Positions 35,513 to 46,704 of a DNA stretch of 64,000 bases are shown here, piece by piece. The notes beneath the pieces were generated by a model that saw only the letters and a list, made by a program, of their open reading frames with translations, was not told where the DNA came from and did not search any database. This DNA is from Budorcas taxicolor (Eukaryota > Chordata > Mammalia > Artiodactyla > Bovidae): positions 34,588,001 to 34,652,000 of the forward strand of contig NC_068915.1 in NCBI RefSeq assembly GCF_023091745.1, given 5' to 3'. The stretch's first letter is position 1. Every line of letters starts with the position of its first letter. A program made the translations under genes and the position numbers.

Positions 35513-36772
35513 ATGGGAAAGACTAGAGATCTCTTCAAGAAAATTAGAGATACCAACGGAACATTTCATGCAAAGATGGGCTCGATAAAGGACAGAAAAG
35601 GAATGGCCCTAACAGAAGCAGAAGATATTAAGAAGAGGTGGCAAGAATACACAGAAGAACTGTACAAAAAAGATCTTCACGACCAAGATAATCACAATGG
35701 TGTGATCACTCATCTAGAGCCAGACATCCTGGAATGTGAAGTCAAGTGGGCCTTAGAAAGCATCACTACGAAGAAAGCTAGTGGAGGTGATGGAATTCCA
35801 GTTGAGCTATTTCAAATCCTGGAAGATGATGCTGTGAAAGTGCTGCACTCAATATGCCAGCAAATTGGGAAAACTCAGCAGTGGCCACAGGACTGGAAAA
35901 GGTCAGTTTTCATTCCAAACCCAAAGAAAGGCAATGCCAAAGAATGCTCAAACTACCGCACAATTGCACTCATCTCACATGCTAGTAAAGTAATGCTCAA
36001 AATTCTCCAAGCCAGGCTTCAGCAATACGTGAACCATGAACTTCCTGATGTTCAAGCTGGTTTTAGAAAAGGCAGAGGAACCAGAAATCAAATTGCCAAC
36101 ATCTGCTGGATCATGGAAAAGGCAAGAGAGTTCCAGAAACACATGTATTTCTGCTTTATTGACTATGCCAAAGCCTTTGACTGTGTGGATCACAATAAAC
36201 TGTGGAAAATTCTGAAAGAGATGGGAATACCAGACCACTTGACCTGCCTCTTGAGAAACTTATATGCAGGTTAGGAAGTAATAGTTAGAACTGGACATGG
36301 AACAGCAGACTGGTTCCAAATAGGAAAAGGAGTATGTCAAGGCTGTAGATTGTCACCCTGTTTATTTAACTTATATGCAGAGTACATCGTGAGAAACACT
36401 GGGCTGTAAGAAGCACAAGCTGGAATTAAGATTGCCGGGAGAAATATCAAGAACCTCAGATATGCAGATGACACCACCCTTATGGCAGAAAGTGAAGAGG
36501 AACTAAAAAGCCTCTTGATGAAAGTGAAACAGGAGAGTGAAAATGTTGGCTTAAAGCTCAACATTCAGAAAACGAAGATCATGGCATCTGGTCCCATCAC
36601 TTCATGGGAAATAGATGGGGAAACAGTGGAAACAGTGTCAGACTTTTTTGGGGGGGCTCCAAAATCATTGCAGATGGTGACTGCAGCCATGAAATTAAAA
36701 GACGCTTATTCCGACTGGTGTGAAATTGTACCTCATTGTGGTCTTGATTTGCATTTCTCTGATAATGAGTGA
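35513..36772 (+). pseudogene. BovB reverse transcriptase remnant (nested copy)
   Basis: Open from 35513 to 36274 (253 codons): M-G-K-T-R-D-L-F-K-K-I-R, the G-G-D-G-I-P RT segment, G-F-R-K-G-R-G-T and F-I-D-Y-A-K-A-F-D (36155-36181). It then meets TAG at 36272-36274 and TAA at 36407-36409 in the same frame. Motif C, R-Y-A-D-D (Y-A-D-D at 36461-36472), is intact. The best-preserved BovB RT here, but inactivated by the two stops and the L1 insertion. Confidence 0.9.
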
Positions 36773-37679
36773 TGTTGAGCATCTTTTCATGTGTTTGTTA
36801 GCCATCTGTATGTCCTCTCTGGAGAAATGTCGATTTAGTTCTTTGGCCCATTTTTTTAAGAATGGCTGCTATCCAAAAGTCTACAAGCAATAAATGCTGG
36901 AGAGGGTGTGGAGAAAAGGGAACCCTCTTACACTGTTGGTGGGAATGCAAACTAGTACAGCCACGATGGAGAACAGTGTGGAGATTCCTTAAAAAACTGG
37001 AAATAGAACTGCCTTATGACCCAGCAATCCCACTGCTGGGCATACACACCGAGGAAACCAGAATTGAAAGAGACACATGTACCCCAATGTTCATCGCAGC
37101 ACTGTTTATAATAGCCAGGACATGGAAACAACCTAGATGTCCATCAGAAAATGAATGGATAAGAAAGCAATGGTACATATACACAATGGAGTATTACTTA
37201 GCCATTAAAAAGAATACATTTGAATCAGTTCTAATGAGGTGGATGAAACTGGAGCCGATTATACAGAGAGAAGTAAGCCAGAAAGAAAAACACCAATACA
37301 GTACACTAACACATATATTTGTAATTTAAAAAGATGGTAACGATAACTCTGTATGCGAGACAGAAAAGAGATGCAGATGTACAGAACAGACTTTTGGACT
37401 CTGAGGGAGAGGGAGAGGGCAGGCTGATTTGGGAGAATGGCATTGAAACATGTATACTATCATGTAAGAAACGAATCGCCAGTCTAGGTTTGATGCAGGA
37501 TATAGATTGCTTGGGGCTCGTGCACAGCGATAACCCAGAGAGATATTATGGGGAGGGCGGTGGGAGGGGGGTTCAGGAGTGGGAACTTATGTACACCGTG
37601 GTGGATTCATGTTGATGTATGGCAAAACCAATACAGTATTGTAAAGTAAAAAAATAAATATATAAAAAAATTTTTTAAA
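36713..37679 (+). mobile_element. L1 (L1_BT type) with 5' inversion, nested in BovB
   Basis: Innermost layer. 36713-36859 is the reverse complement of L1 ORF2 (equivalent to about 2022-2166 in copy 1). 36860-37679 is forward L1 from the equivalent of 2167 to the tail, including the ORF2 C-terminus (36862-37329) and 3' UTR. The two segments meet with no L1 base lost or repeated, the product expected from twin priming. The 16-bp duplication AAAAGACGCTTATTCC (36697-36712) and AAAAGATGCTTATTCC (37680-37695) has one mismatch. Confidence 0.96.
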
Positions 37680-38317
37680 AAAAGATGCTTATTCCTTGGA
37701 AGGAAAGTTATGACCAACCTAGATAGCATATTCAAAATCAGAGACATTACTGTGCCGACTAAGGTCTGTCTAGTCAAGGCTATGGTTTTTCCAGTGGTTA
37801 TGTATGGATGTGAGAGTTGGACTATGAAGAAAGCTGAGCTCCAAATAATTGAACTGTGGTGTTGGAGAAGACTCTTGAGAGTCCCTTGGACTGCAAGGAG
37901 ATCTAACCAGTCCATTCTGAAGGAGATCAGTCCTGGGTGTTCTTTGGAAGGACTGATGCTAAAGCTGAAACTCCAATACTTTGGCCACCTCATGCAAAGA
38001 AATGACTCATTGGAAAAGACTCTGATGCTGGGAGGGATTGGGGGCAGGAGGAGAAGGGTACAACAGAGGATGAGATACTGGTCTCGATGGATATGAGTTT
38101 GGGTGAACTCCGGGAGTTGGTGATGGACAGGGAGGCCTGGCGTGCTGCGATTCATGGGATCGCAAAGAGTCTGACAAGTCTGAGTGAACTGAACTGAACT
38201 GAACTGTTGTCCTCTTCTCCTCTTACCCTCAGTCTTTTCCATGTATAATTCTTTCCCATGTGTAATACTCTCCATTATGGGTAAAGCCATGACTCGCCCA
38301 AGTTTACACTGAAGCAA

Positions 38318-38945
38318 AAATCTGTAGTACTTCAGAATACAACCTTATTTGGGAATTGAGTTGTTGTAGATGTTAGGATGAGGTCATAATGGAGTAGTGT
38401 GTGTGTTAGTTGTTCAGTTGTCTCTGACTCTTTGTGACCCCATGGACTGTAATGTAGCCCACCAGGCTCCTCTCTCCACGGAATTCTCCAGGCAAGAATA
38501 TTGGGAGTCAGTAGCCATGCTCTTCTCCAGGGGCTCTTCCCAACTCAGGGATCAAGCCTGGTTCTCCTGCATTACAGGCAGATTCTTTACTCTTTGAGCT
38601 ATTTGGGAAACCCATAATGGAGTACGGTGAGCCCCTAATCCAATATAACTTCCATTATTATAAAAAGGGGAAATTTGGACATAAATATCACACAAATGCC
38701 ATGTGAAGATGTAAGTCAAGATCTAGGTGATGCTTCTATAAGCCAGGAAGGCTGAAGATTGCCAGCAATTCATCAGAACCAAGAGGAAAAGCAAGGAACA
38801 GAATCTTCTTAACAACCCTCAAAGGAACCAGCCCTGTCAATACCTTGATCTCAGACATCTTCCTCCAGAAATACAAGAGAGTATATTTATGCTGTTTAAG
38901 CAACCCACTTTGTAGAACTTTGTTATAGCAGTGCTAACAAACAAG
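38318..38945 (+). repeat. MaLR-like LTR fossil, split by a SINE
   Basis: CTTCAGAATACAACCTTATTTGGG, GATGAGGTCATAATGGAGTA, TGAGCCCCTAATCCAATATAAC, TTATAAAAAGGGGAAATTTGGACA and TTTGTAGAACTTTGTTATAGCAG follow the order of a mammal-wide LTR-type repeat (MLT1-like; exact family uncertain). Interrupted at 38397-38612. Confidence 0.6.
38397..38612 (-). mobile_element. Bov-tA SINE nested in the LTR fossil
   Basis: Reverse Bov-tA with a TGTGTGTG tail. Perfect 12-bp duplication CATAATGGAGTA at 38385-38396 and 38613-38624 restores the LTR sequence when removed. Confidence 0.95.
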
Positions 38946-40076
38946 CACCCTCCTACCTTAGAACTTGTTCTATTTGTCATGTTAAATGGTTCCCAAATCT
39001 TATCACTGAGATAAGATTTATTCTAGTAAATACCAAGGTACACATCAAAATATACATAAACATTCCAAACAGCCAACTGTTTTCATTGCTTTCCAGATAC
39101 TGAGTTAAATACCGAGTCAGATATTCTAAACATTTGGTTTAAAAGCAATGTAATTCTGAACATCAGAGGCAGCCATAACTAAATGCGTAACTGCAAGCAT
39201 ATATAAAATCTTCCCTCCCTGCAAGATTGGAATTAATCCTACCCTGTTCCCCTCCATTAGCAATTATTATTATGACTTACTGGATTCCTTCACTTCACTG
39301 AAAACATACAAACAGAAAAGTCATGAAAATATCTCCAGGTCAAAATGTATCTATAACAGTATTTTTTAATGAAAGATAATTATTTAATATGTAAAGGCAA
39401 AAGCTCAGACTGAATACAGTATAAATCTGAATATCAGCACTAACATGTATGCATTATGACCCAGTTTATCTGTCTAAGTGTCACATTAACCCTCACGGCT
39501 TGAGATGCCCCAGTGTTATTTCACAGCAGAGCAGTGCTTACACCAGTGAACATTATTACCTCTGAGAGACATAACAATTTCAGGAAATGAACCATTAAAT
39601 TAGGACTTTTTTATCTACTTTTTGGTACATATCCATGCCATTAATTTTCTATGAAATGATGCATAGTATTTTAAGAATAAAAGTAATAAAAAGTAATTTA
39701 TAGATACAAGAAAAATAGTTTTTTCATAATCACACAGTGAAAAAGTGAGATACAAACTCTATTCAGTGCAAGTATAAGAACAACTGGTAGAAAATTACCT
39801 CTGGCAAAGAAGAGATAAAGCCACAAGATATTGATAACAGACTTTAAATATATACATTTATTACTCCTGTATTTAAAATTTTAAAAAGCACTCTATATTC
39901 ATCCAAAAATTACGCTTACACTCTTTAAGACAAATTTTTGAGGAAAAAGAAATTATGAGCAAATAGGTAGCCACACATTATAAGATAAAAATACAGTATC
40001 CTTTTCCAAGACTCCTCAAAATCAAGAGAACTACCCAAAAGAAAAGGTAGCAATGCAATATAACTATTAAATTTAG
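38946..40076. other. Unassigned AT-rich intronic sequence
   Basis: 1.1 kb with no recognisable repeat or exon. Confidence 0.5.
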
Positions 40077-40090
40077 CATATGTTAATTAT

Positions 40091-40352
40091 GCTAAGTCGC
40101 TTCAGTCGTGTCTGACTCTGTGTGACCTCATAGACGGCAGCCCACTAGGCTCCCCCATCCCTGGGATTCTCCAGGAAAGAACACTGGAGTGGGTTGCCAT
40201 TTCTTTCTCCAATGCATGAAAGTGAAAAGTGAAAGTGAAGTCGCTCAGTTGTGTCCCACTCTTAGCGACCCCATGGACTGCAGCCTACCAGGCTCCTCTG
40301 TCCATGGGATTCTCCAGGCAAGAGTACTGGAGTTTGGTGCCAGTGCTTTCTC
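40091..40352 (-). mobile_element. Bov-A2 SINE, antisense
   Basis: Complete dimer in reverse. Perfect 14-bp duplication CATATGTTAATTAT at 40077-40090 and 40353-40366. Confidence 0.96.
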
Positions 40353-40366
40353 CATATGTTAATTAT

Positions 40367-41049
40367 AGTTACATTTAAACTCATCTAAGTGCTATGAAAC
40401 TAGAAGTATATTGCTAAAATGTGTTGTGGTAACTAAATTAAAGATTTTTATTGACTTGATAATTTGAAAAAAATACAAATCTCACATCAAAATTTTTGGT
40501 CAGTTTAAACACATGGCAGTCATAAGTCTAGAAAATTTTTCAGCTGCATTCACATTTTCAGCAAGCAGTCAAGGATATATATTTGATTCTAACACAAATA
40601 TCACTAGCACAACACCAAGATGTTCAATCTGTTTTCTATTTCCTACCTCATCTGCAATAAGGCAAGAGAGAAAAAGGCACAATAATAGAGTGCTACCAGT
40701 TATCTTTCCTTAAGAAGAAAAAATAAAATTAAATTAGTTATATTTTAGGTTGGATTTGTAATCTTGTCTGTGCATCCTATTCTAGTCTATATTTTTGATT
40801 TGCAAATATTTTCCCGTTATTCTTCTCGGCTTGTTTTCATTTGTGAAGAGAGAGATATATCTGATTTAATGTATGATTTTAAATCATTAGAAATATTAAC
40901 TTCAAAAGTCCATGATACACATGACTGACAGCAGCATGCACATTTTTTGCATCTGGTTTCACAGTATTCAACATGCACTAGTTCTGGGTTCTAAGTGTTT
41001 TACCCTCTTACTCCATGATCACAGGTCCACACAATCGATGTGGTTACAA
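40367..41049. other. Unassigned intronic sequence
   Basis: No recognisable gene or repeat; a 66-codon open stretch at 40513-40713 has no visible family features. Confidence 0.5.
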
Positions 41050-41225
41050 TGTGCTAAATATACTGTATATGTCATCTCAAATTCTCACAACAACCTTGCC
41101 AGGTACATATTATTATATCTGTTTTATAGATGTTGGAACTAAAATTCACAGAGCTTAAATGAATTGCTCAAAAATCATACAGATAGTAAATGGTGAAGAT
41201 GAAACACAAATTTTAAATTCAAATA
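41050..41225 (-). repeat. MIR SINE fossil
   Basis: Reverse MIR: CTCAAATTCTCACAACAACCTTGCCAGGTACATATTATT, then GAACTAAAATTCACAGAGCTTAAATGAATTGCTCA. One of the clearest MIR copies here. Confidence 0.8.
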
Positions 41226-41228
41226 TTT

Positions 41229-41869
41229 GTCACTTTATGGCAAACAGAAGGAAGAACAATGGAAACAGTGGCAGACTTTCTTTTCTTGGGCTCCAAAATC
41301 ACTGAAGATGGTGACTGCAGCCATGAAATTAAAAGATGCTTGCTCCTTGGAAGAAAAGCTGTGACAAACACAGCATATAAAATGCAGCGACATCACTTTG
41401 CTGACAAAGGTCCATGTAGTCAAAGCTATGGTTTTTCCAGTAGTCATGTATGGATGTGACAGTTGGACCATAAAGAAGGCTGAGCACTGAAAAATTGATG
41501 CTTTTGAACTGTGGTGTTGGAGAAGACTCTTAAGAGTCCCTTGGTCTATAAGGAGATGGCAAACCAGTCCATCCTAGAGGTACTCAGTCCTGAATATTCA
41601 TTGGAAACTAATGCTGAAGCTGAAGCACCAAGCCTTTGGCACCTGATGCAAACAGCCAACTCATTAGAAAATACCCTGATACCAAGAAAGATTGAAGGCA
41701 GGAGGAGAAGGGGTGACAGAGGATGAAATGTTCGGATAGCATCACTGACTAAATGGACATGAGTTTGAGCAAGCTCCAGAAGATCGTGAAGAACAGGGAA
41801 GCCTGATGTGCTCCAGTCCATGCGGTTGCAAAGAGTCAGACACACCTGAGCAACTGAACAACAGCAACA
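41229..41869 (+). mobile_element. BovB LINE 3' end, sense, 5'-truncated
   Basis: Starts in the region after RT motif C (CACTTTATGGCAAACAGAAGG) and runs to GACACACCTGAGCAACTGAACAACAG. Open pieces at 41259-41459 and 41511-41726 are C-terminal BovB remnants in different frames. Confidence 0.92.
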
Positions 41870-41997
41870 CAGAATCTGAGTTGTTTCCAATATACACAGG
41901 CAGTCTTCAAGAAAGTAAAACAATCCTAAAAGAAAGCTAAGAGGCTCAAGGAAGTTTATTAGAAAGGAAAATGTCTGTGACATACACAGAAAAGAAC

Positions 41998-42370
41998 ATA
42001 GGTTCTATAATTTTTCGCAGACGTTTTTGAATCTTATCCCTATCATTTTTTAAGGGATTCCCAGGTGGTACTAGTGGTAAAGAACACAGATGCCAATGCA
42101 GGAGACATAAGAGATGCAGGTTCAATTCCTACGTCAGGAAGATTCCCTGGAGGAGGGCATTTCAACCCACTCCAGTATTTTTGCCTGGAGAATCCCATGG
42201 ACAGAGGAGTTTGGCAGTCGAGAAGAGCTGGTTGAAAAGAGTTGGATATGACTGAAGTACTTGGCATGCACGCACCATTATTAAATGCATAATCTTCAAC
42301 AAGTTACTAATACTTGGCAGCTAAGACTCAACAGCTCATCCGGAAGGATGGTAAGAATGATACTTCTTAG
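41998..42370 (+). repeat. MIR SINE fossil, split by Bov-tA
   Basis: Left part 41998-42053 and right part 42277-42370 (ATAATCTTCAACAAGTTACTAATAC, CTCATCCGGAAGGATGGTAAGAATGATAC) fit a forward MIR when the SINE is removed. Weak but ordered. Confidence 0.4.
42054..42276 (+). mobile_element. Bov-tA SINE
   Basis: Forward copy from GGGATTCCCAGGTGGTACTAG to CATGCACGCACC. Borders TCATTTTTTAA and CCATTATTAAA suggest a decayed duplication. Confidence 0.9.
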
Positions 42371-42420
42371 ATAATTACTTCTTAGATACTTCTTAGAATG
42401 ATACTTCATAGAATGATACT
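42352..42420. repeat. Short tandem array of ACTTCTTAGA-type units
   Basis: Four or five imperfect copies of GATACTTCTTAGA or TTACTTCTTAGA alternating with AATGATACTTC. Probably local slippage. Confidence 0.75.
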
Positions 42421-43690
42421 GACAAATAAATAGGAAAATCCATGTGAAACCTGTTGGTATAATGCCTATCAAATAATTCATTAAATTCTTCATTTCTCCT
42501 TTCCTACTGAATAGTGACAGGATTGATGTCAGCTATTGGGTTTTAAGATGTCAAACAGCCACCACACTTTCTTATTCTCTCCAATTGTCTCACAGACTCA
42601 TCACCCAAAGGCACTAAGTCAATGTCCAGGAAGAACAGACCTGAGTACCAACTTCTGTTCTTAAATCATGTGCAAACAGGCCTTCCCTCCATACTCTTGT
42701 GGTTACTCCTTGAAAAGTTTTGCTTTTGGAAGGGAATTTGGTACCATCCATCAAAATGCAAGATCAGTGCACACTGTGAACCATCCCATTTCCAGGAATC
42801 AATCCAATGGAAATCCTTCCACACGTGCCAAAAGGGAGATGTACTAAGTTTTTTACTAAAGTACTGTTTGTAAAGGAAAAACTATTAGAATTTACATTAA
42901 TAAAGACTTTGACAAGTTATCTTCAGTCAATTCAACATCATCCTCCTGTATCTACACACTCCTAAAATACAGGGATGAGACCAGTAGCTATCCTTCCCAA
43001 ATTCCCAGAGTACCCCAGATTGTGCCAATAGAAATACCTGAAAGAGATTTGAAAGAGTAAGATAAGCCATTATTCTCCAGTGCTGCTGAGGACAGGCACA
43101 AGGGAATTGGCAGACAGCTGGCTGAAAACTTGGAGGTTTGCCAACAGCTTTCAGGGATTCTCCTGAGAATTCAACACTTCTATACATAGGGAGCACTGAT
43201 TTGCAGCATCAGCTCACCTGCTCAGCCTACAATTCCAGGTATCTTGATAGTTTGGAGCTTCTCTAACTTTTGCTGTCCTGGCTTCCCAAGGTCACATAAG
43301 CCTCTAATTTTCTGTATGTATATTTTTCTTTTTCAAAATACTTAAAGCGGCTTTTGTATTTTCTGACAGAACTATGACTGGTACATTGGGAGATAATTTC
43401 TGCTGAGTCTGCTAGTTCTGCATAACCTCTGAACAAAGGGCATTGAAAGCTTTATGCAAGAATGTTTGCAAAGCTGTCCCAGGGCAGGAAACAGAGTTGC
43501 TTACATTCTCCTCCCCAGAGGCATTCCAGAACAGCAAAGCAAGTACATCCCTCCAGGAGAAAGGGCAGATTTGATTCCTGACCATAGTAACAAAAGGTAA
43601 TATTTTTCTGTGGGGAAAGCTCCTTAGCTGTTCTCTTATAAGCTTAGAAGTATTCCTTCTCTGTGACAAAAAATTATATACATAGTATTC
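42421..43690. other. Unassigned intronic sequence, less AT-rich
   Basis: 1.27 kb with no recognised family. 42960-43600 is visibly richer in G and C than most of the window. No splice-flanked ORF found. Confidence 0.5.
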
Positions 43691-43901
43691 GGGGCTTCCC
43701 AGGTGGTGCAGTGGTAAAGAATCTCCCTATCAATGGAGGAGACACAGGAGACTGGGGTTCGATCCCTTGGTCAGGAAGATACCCTGGAGAAGGAAATGAC
43801 AACCTACTCCAGTATTCTTGCCTGGAAAATTCCATAGACAGAGGAGCCTGGCAAGCTGTCCATGGGGTCACAAAGACTTGGGTATGACTGAGCACATACA
43901 C
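43691..43901 (+). mobile_element. Bov-tA SINE
   Basis: Forward copy with the best-kept Pol III boxes here: A box TGGTGCAGTGG and B box GGTTCGATCCC, near 43703 and 43757. Tail CACATACACA. Confidence 0.94.
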
Positions 43902-44339
43902 AGAATTCACTTAAGACTCTTTCCTTATTGCCTTCATGGAACTTTGTGAGGGGTAGGTGGGATGGTGTGGCGGGCAAACAGGCCCAGAGGAACCAATGCA
44001 AATATGAATATCACGCTGTTCGCTGTACCATGAGTGATGACCTATCTAAATTCACTGGTCTCACTACTTGCTTATCAACCAAATCCATGAAGTATGGCAA
44101 GATGCCCCAGTAATTGCTAGCTGCTTTGACACTGTGAGTCCACTTGTTGACATAATGGAATACCATGGATTACTTGAATTAATAAGATTGATATACTAAA
44201 ATGGAAATTGGGCAGCTGAGATAGCCCAATTAAAAGACAAATATTGTCAAAAAGGATCAAGCCACAATACCTGACTATACAGTGCCTACAAAAAACAAAC
44301 AAACAAAAATTCAAATACTACTGATCAATTAAAATAAAT
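43902..44339. other. Unassigned intronic sequence
   Basis: No recognisable gene or repeat; a short (AAAC)n run near 44291-44305. Confidence 0.5.
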
Positions 44340-44705
44340 GACTGTTGAAATACACCATAGCAGATGAATGTCAAAATAATTTTGCTGAGTGAGAGAAGTC
44401 AGACAACAAAAAGTACACACTATGTTTCCAACTATACAAAATTCTAGGAAACACAATCTAATGTATAAAATGTATAAGAACAGAAAGCACATTTAATTGT
44501 TGTCTTAGGACTACAGTACACAGGGCTAGCAGGAGGTATTACAAAAGGGCAAAAGAAAATTCTGAGGATGATGGTTACATTCATTATCTTGATTGTGGTA
44601 ATGATTTCATGGGTGTGCACCTGTTTTAAAACTTAAACTGTTCATTTTGAATACATGCATTTTATTGTATGCTAGTTATAACTTAATAAAACTGAATGAA
44701 TAAAA
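44340..44705 (+). mobile_element. Old L1 (L1M type) 3' end
   Basis: GCTGAGTGAGAGAAGTCAGACAAC, the 'gaggatgatggttacattc...cttgattgtggtaatg' section, GGGTGTGCACCTGTT and CATTTTATTGTATGCTAGTTATAACTTAATAAAAC are the ordered blocks of older mammalian L1 3' ends. Confidence 0.8.
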
Positions 44706-45159
44706 ACTAACGTAGCTTTCAGTAAGACAAAATAGTAATACACAGTTAATGTAATTATAGAATAACACAAGTTTAGCTGAGAAGTAATAATACCATTTAA
44801 TTAAGCTTACAAAGACCGAAGAGGCAAGATTCAAACACAACAGAAAAGGATTTGATTTTTTTCAAGTCCATCTTTGATTTGCCTATTGAAGGTTATTTTT
44901 ACAGCTTATTTAAAGGGTATGACTCTTGAATTCAACCTTATAAAATTCCAAGTTTTTTTTTCTTTTTTTAAACAAACTGATCAGAAGATAGAATTTACAT
45001 TTCTGGAGAAATAGACATTGCAAATTGTGAAACTCCTGTGTTGGAAATTAGTGACTTAAGAAGTTGAACTTTCAGATTAGTACCAACTAGTCATACGAAT
45101 GAGAATTACTGAAAATAAGTCATACAACAATGAAAACATTTTAACTGTAAGTTTTTTTT
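44706..45159. other. Unassigned intronic sequence
   Basis: No recognisable gene or repeat. Confidence 0.5.
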
Positions 45160-45173
45160 AATGCCCTATAGAA

Positions 45174-46690
45174 TGTTTCTGGGAATATTCCCGCCTCTTC
45201 AATCTTTTAGAATTTGAGATGGATCAGTGTAAGTTCTTTGTATGTTTGGTAGAATTCACCTAAAAAGTCATCTCGTCCTGGACTTTGGCTTGCAGAAGTT
45301 TTTTCGATTTGCTTTGTTTTTATTTTTGTTGTTATTACAGATCCTATCTCACTGCTAGTGATTTGTCTGTTCAGTGACCTTTTTCTTCTTGACTCAATGT
45401 TGGTGAGCTGTATATCTCTAGAACCTTGTCCATTTCTTCTAAATTTGGTAAATTTGTTTGCATATAATTGTTCTCTCTTTTTAATTTCTTATCAGTAATT
45501 ATTCCTCCCTTGTCATTTCTTATTTTATTTGGGTCCTCTCTCTTCTTATCTTGGTGAGCTTACCCAGAAATGTGTCAATTTTATTTACTGTCTCAAAGAA
45601 CCAGTTATTGTGTTTATTGATCTTTTAATCTTTTTTTAATCTCTATTTATTTCCTATCTGATATTTATTAGTTATTTCCTATTACTGGTTTTAGGTTTTG
45701 TTTGTTCTTCTTTTACTAATTCTTTTAAGTATCAGGTTAGGCTGTTTATTTCATTATTAAAAAGTCTACAAATAAATATTAGAGAGCGTGTGGGGAAAAG
45801 GGAACCTCCTATAATGGTGGGAATTTAAGTTTGTGCAGCCACTATGGAGAACAGTATGGAGCTTCCTCAATAAAATAAAAATAGAGTTGCCATATGATCC
45901 TGGCCATATATCTGGACAAAACTATAATTCAAAAAGATACATGCATACCTAGGTTCAAAATAGCACTATTCACAGTAGCTAACACATGGAAGTAACCTAA
46001 ATGTCCATCAAGAGAAGAATAGATAAAGAAGATATGGTACTTACATACAAAGGAGTACTACTCAGTCATTAAAAAAGAAAATGAAACAATGGCATGAATA
46101 GACATAGAGATTATTGTACTAAGTCAGTCCGAAAGAGAAAGACAAATATAATATGATAGGTGGCACTAGTGGTAAAGAATCCATCTGCCAATGCAGGAGA
46201 CTTGGTTTCAATTCCTGGGTTCGGAAAATCCCCTGGAGAAGAAAATGGCAACCCACTCCAGTATTCTTTCCTAGAGAATCCTATGGACAAAGGGAACCTG
46301 GTGGGCTACAGTACATAGGGTCACACAAAGAGGGACACAACTGAAGTATCTTAGCATGCATCACTTATATGTGGAATGTAAAATATGACACAAATGAAAC
46401 TATCTTCAAAACAGTAACAGACTCACAGACACAGAGAACAGACTTATGGTTGCCAAAGGGAGGGAGGTGAGAGAAGAATGGAGTGCAAGTTTGGGATTAG
46501 TAGATGAAAACCATTATACAGAGTAGGGATAAACAATAAGGCCCCACTGTGCAGTACAGGGAATTAAATTCAATACCCTATGATGAAACATAAAGGAAAA
46601 GAAGAATGTGAATATGTGTGTAACTGAATCACTTTGCGGTACAGCAGATATGAACAGAACATTGCAAATCAACTATAGTGCAATTTTTAA
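45174..46690 (+). mobile_element. Older L1 with 5' inversion, holding a nested SINE
   Basis: 45174-45765 is L1 ORF2 in reverse (linker between endonuclease and RT; GTAGAATTCACCTAAAAAGTC marks the reverse of the G-P-D-G-F-like segment). 45766-46690 is forward L1 from the cysteine-rich C-terminal region to the 3' end. About 1.9 kb of ORF2 is missing between them. The 14-bp duplication AATGCCCTATAGAA (45160-45173) and AATGCCCTGTAGAA (46691-46704) encloses both parts, so they arose in one insertion. More diverged than the L1_BT copies. Confidence 0.9.
46157..46360 (+). mobile_element. Bov-tA SINE nested in the older L1
   Basis: Forward copy from AGGTGGCACTAGTGG to TTAGCATGCA; the head start is lost. 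L1 sequence resumes with TCACTTATATGTGG directly after. No clear duplication. Confidence 0.9.
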
Positions 46691-46704
46691 AATGCCCTGT
46701 AGAA

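Larger units (their letters stand above)
35474..38204 (+). mobile_element. BovB LINE, sense, 5'-truncated, split by an L1
   Basis: Middle layer of the nest. 35474-36712 covers the linker and RT; 37680-38204 covers the C-terminal part and the 3' end with its GAACTGAACTGAACTG tail. The interruption is an L1 at 36713-37679 that duplicated 16 bp of BovB. About 1.76 kb of BovB in total, little diverged. Confidence 0.94.
35308..38243 (-). mobile_element. BovB-type 3' fragment, antisense, split by a sense BovB
   Basis: Outer layer of the nest. 35308-35476 runs GTTGTTCAGTCACTAAG to CTCTGTTGTCCCGTTCC, the terminal BovB region in reverse. The element resumes at 38205 with TGTTGTCCTCTTCTCC and fades out near AGTCTTTTCCATG at 38243. 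The repeated TGTTGTCC segment at 35461 and 38205 is the target duplication made by the inner BovB. Confidence 0.85.

Noticed and set aside
40513..40713. 66-codon ORF on +
   Set aside because: No homology recognised, no splice-site pair, ordinary composition. Treated as chance.
42960..43600. GC-richer block that might be an exon or enhancer
   Set aside because: No open frame with usable splice sites and no motif cluster that I can support; left as unassigned.
43691..43770. Good A and B boxes suggesting a tRNA gene
   Set aside because: They belong to the tRNA-Glu-derived head of a Bov-tA SINE; no cloverleaf with anticodon arm is preserved. The same applies to the other SINE heads.
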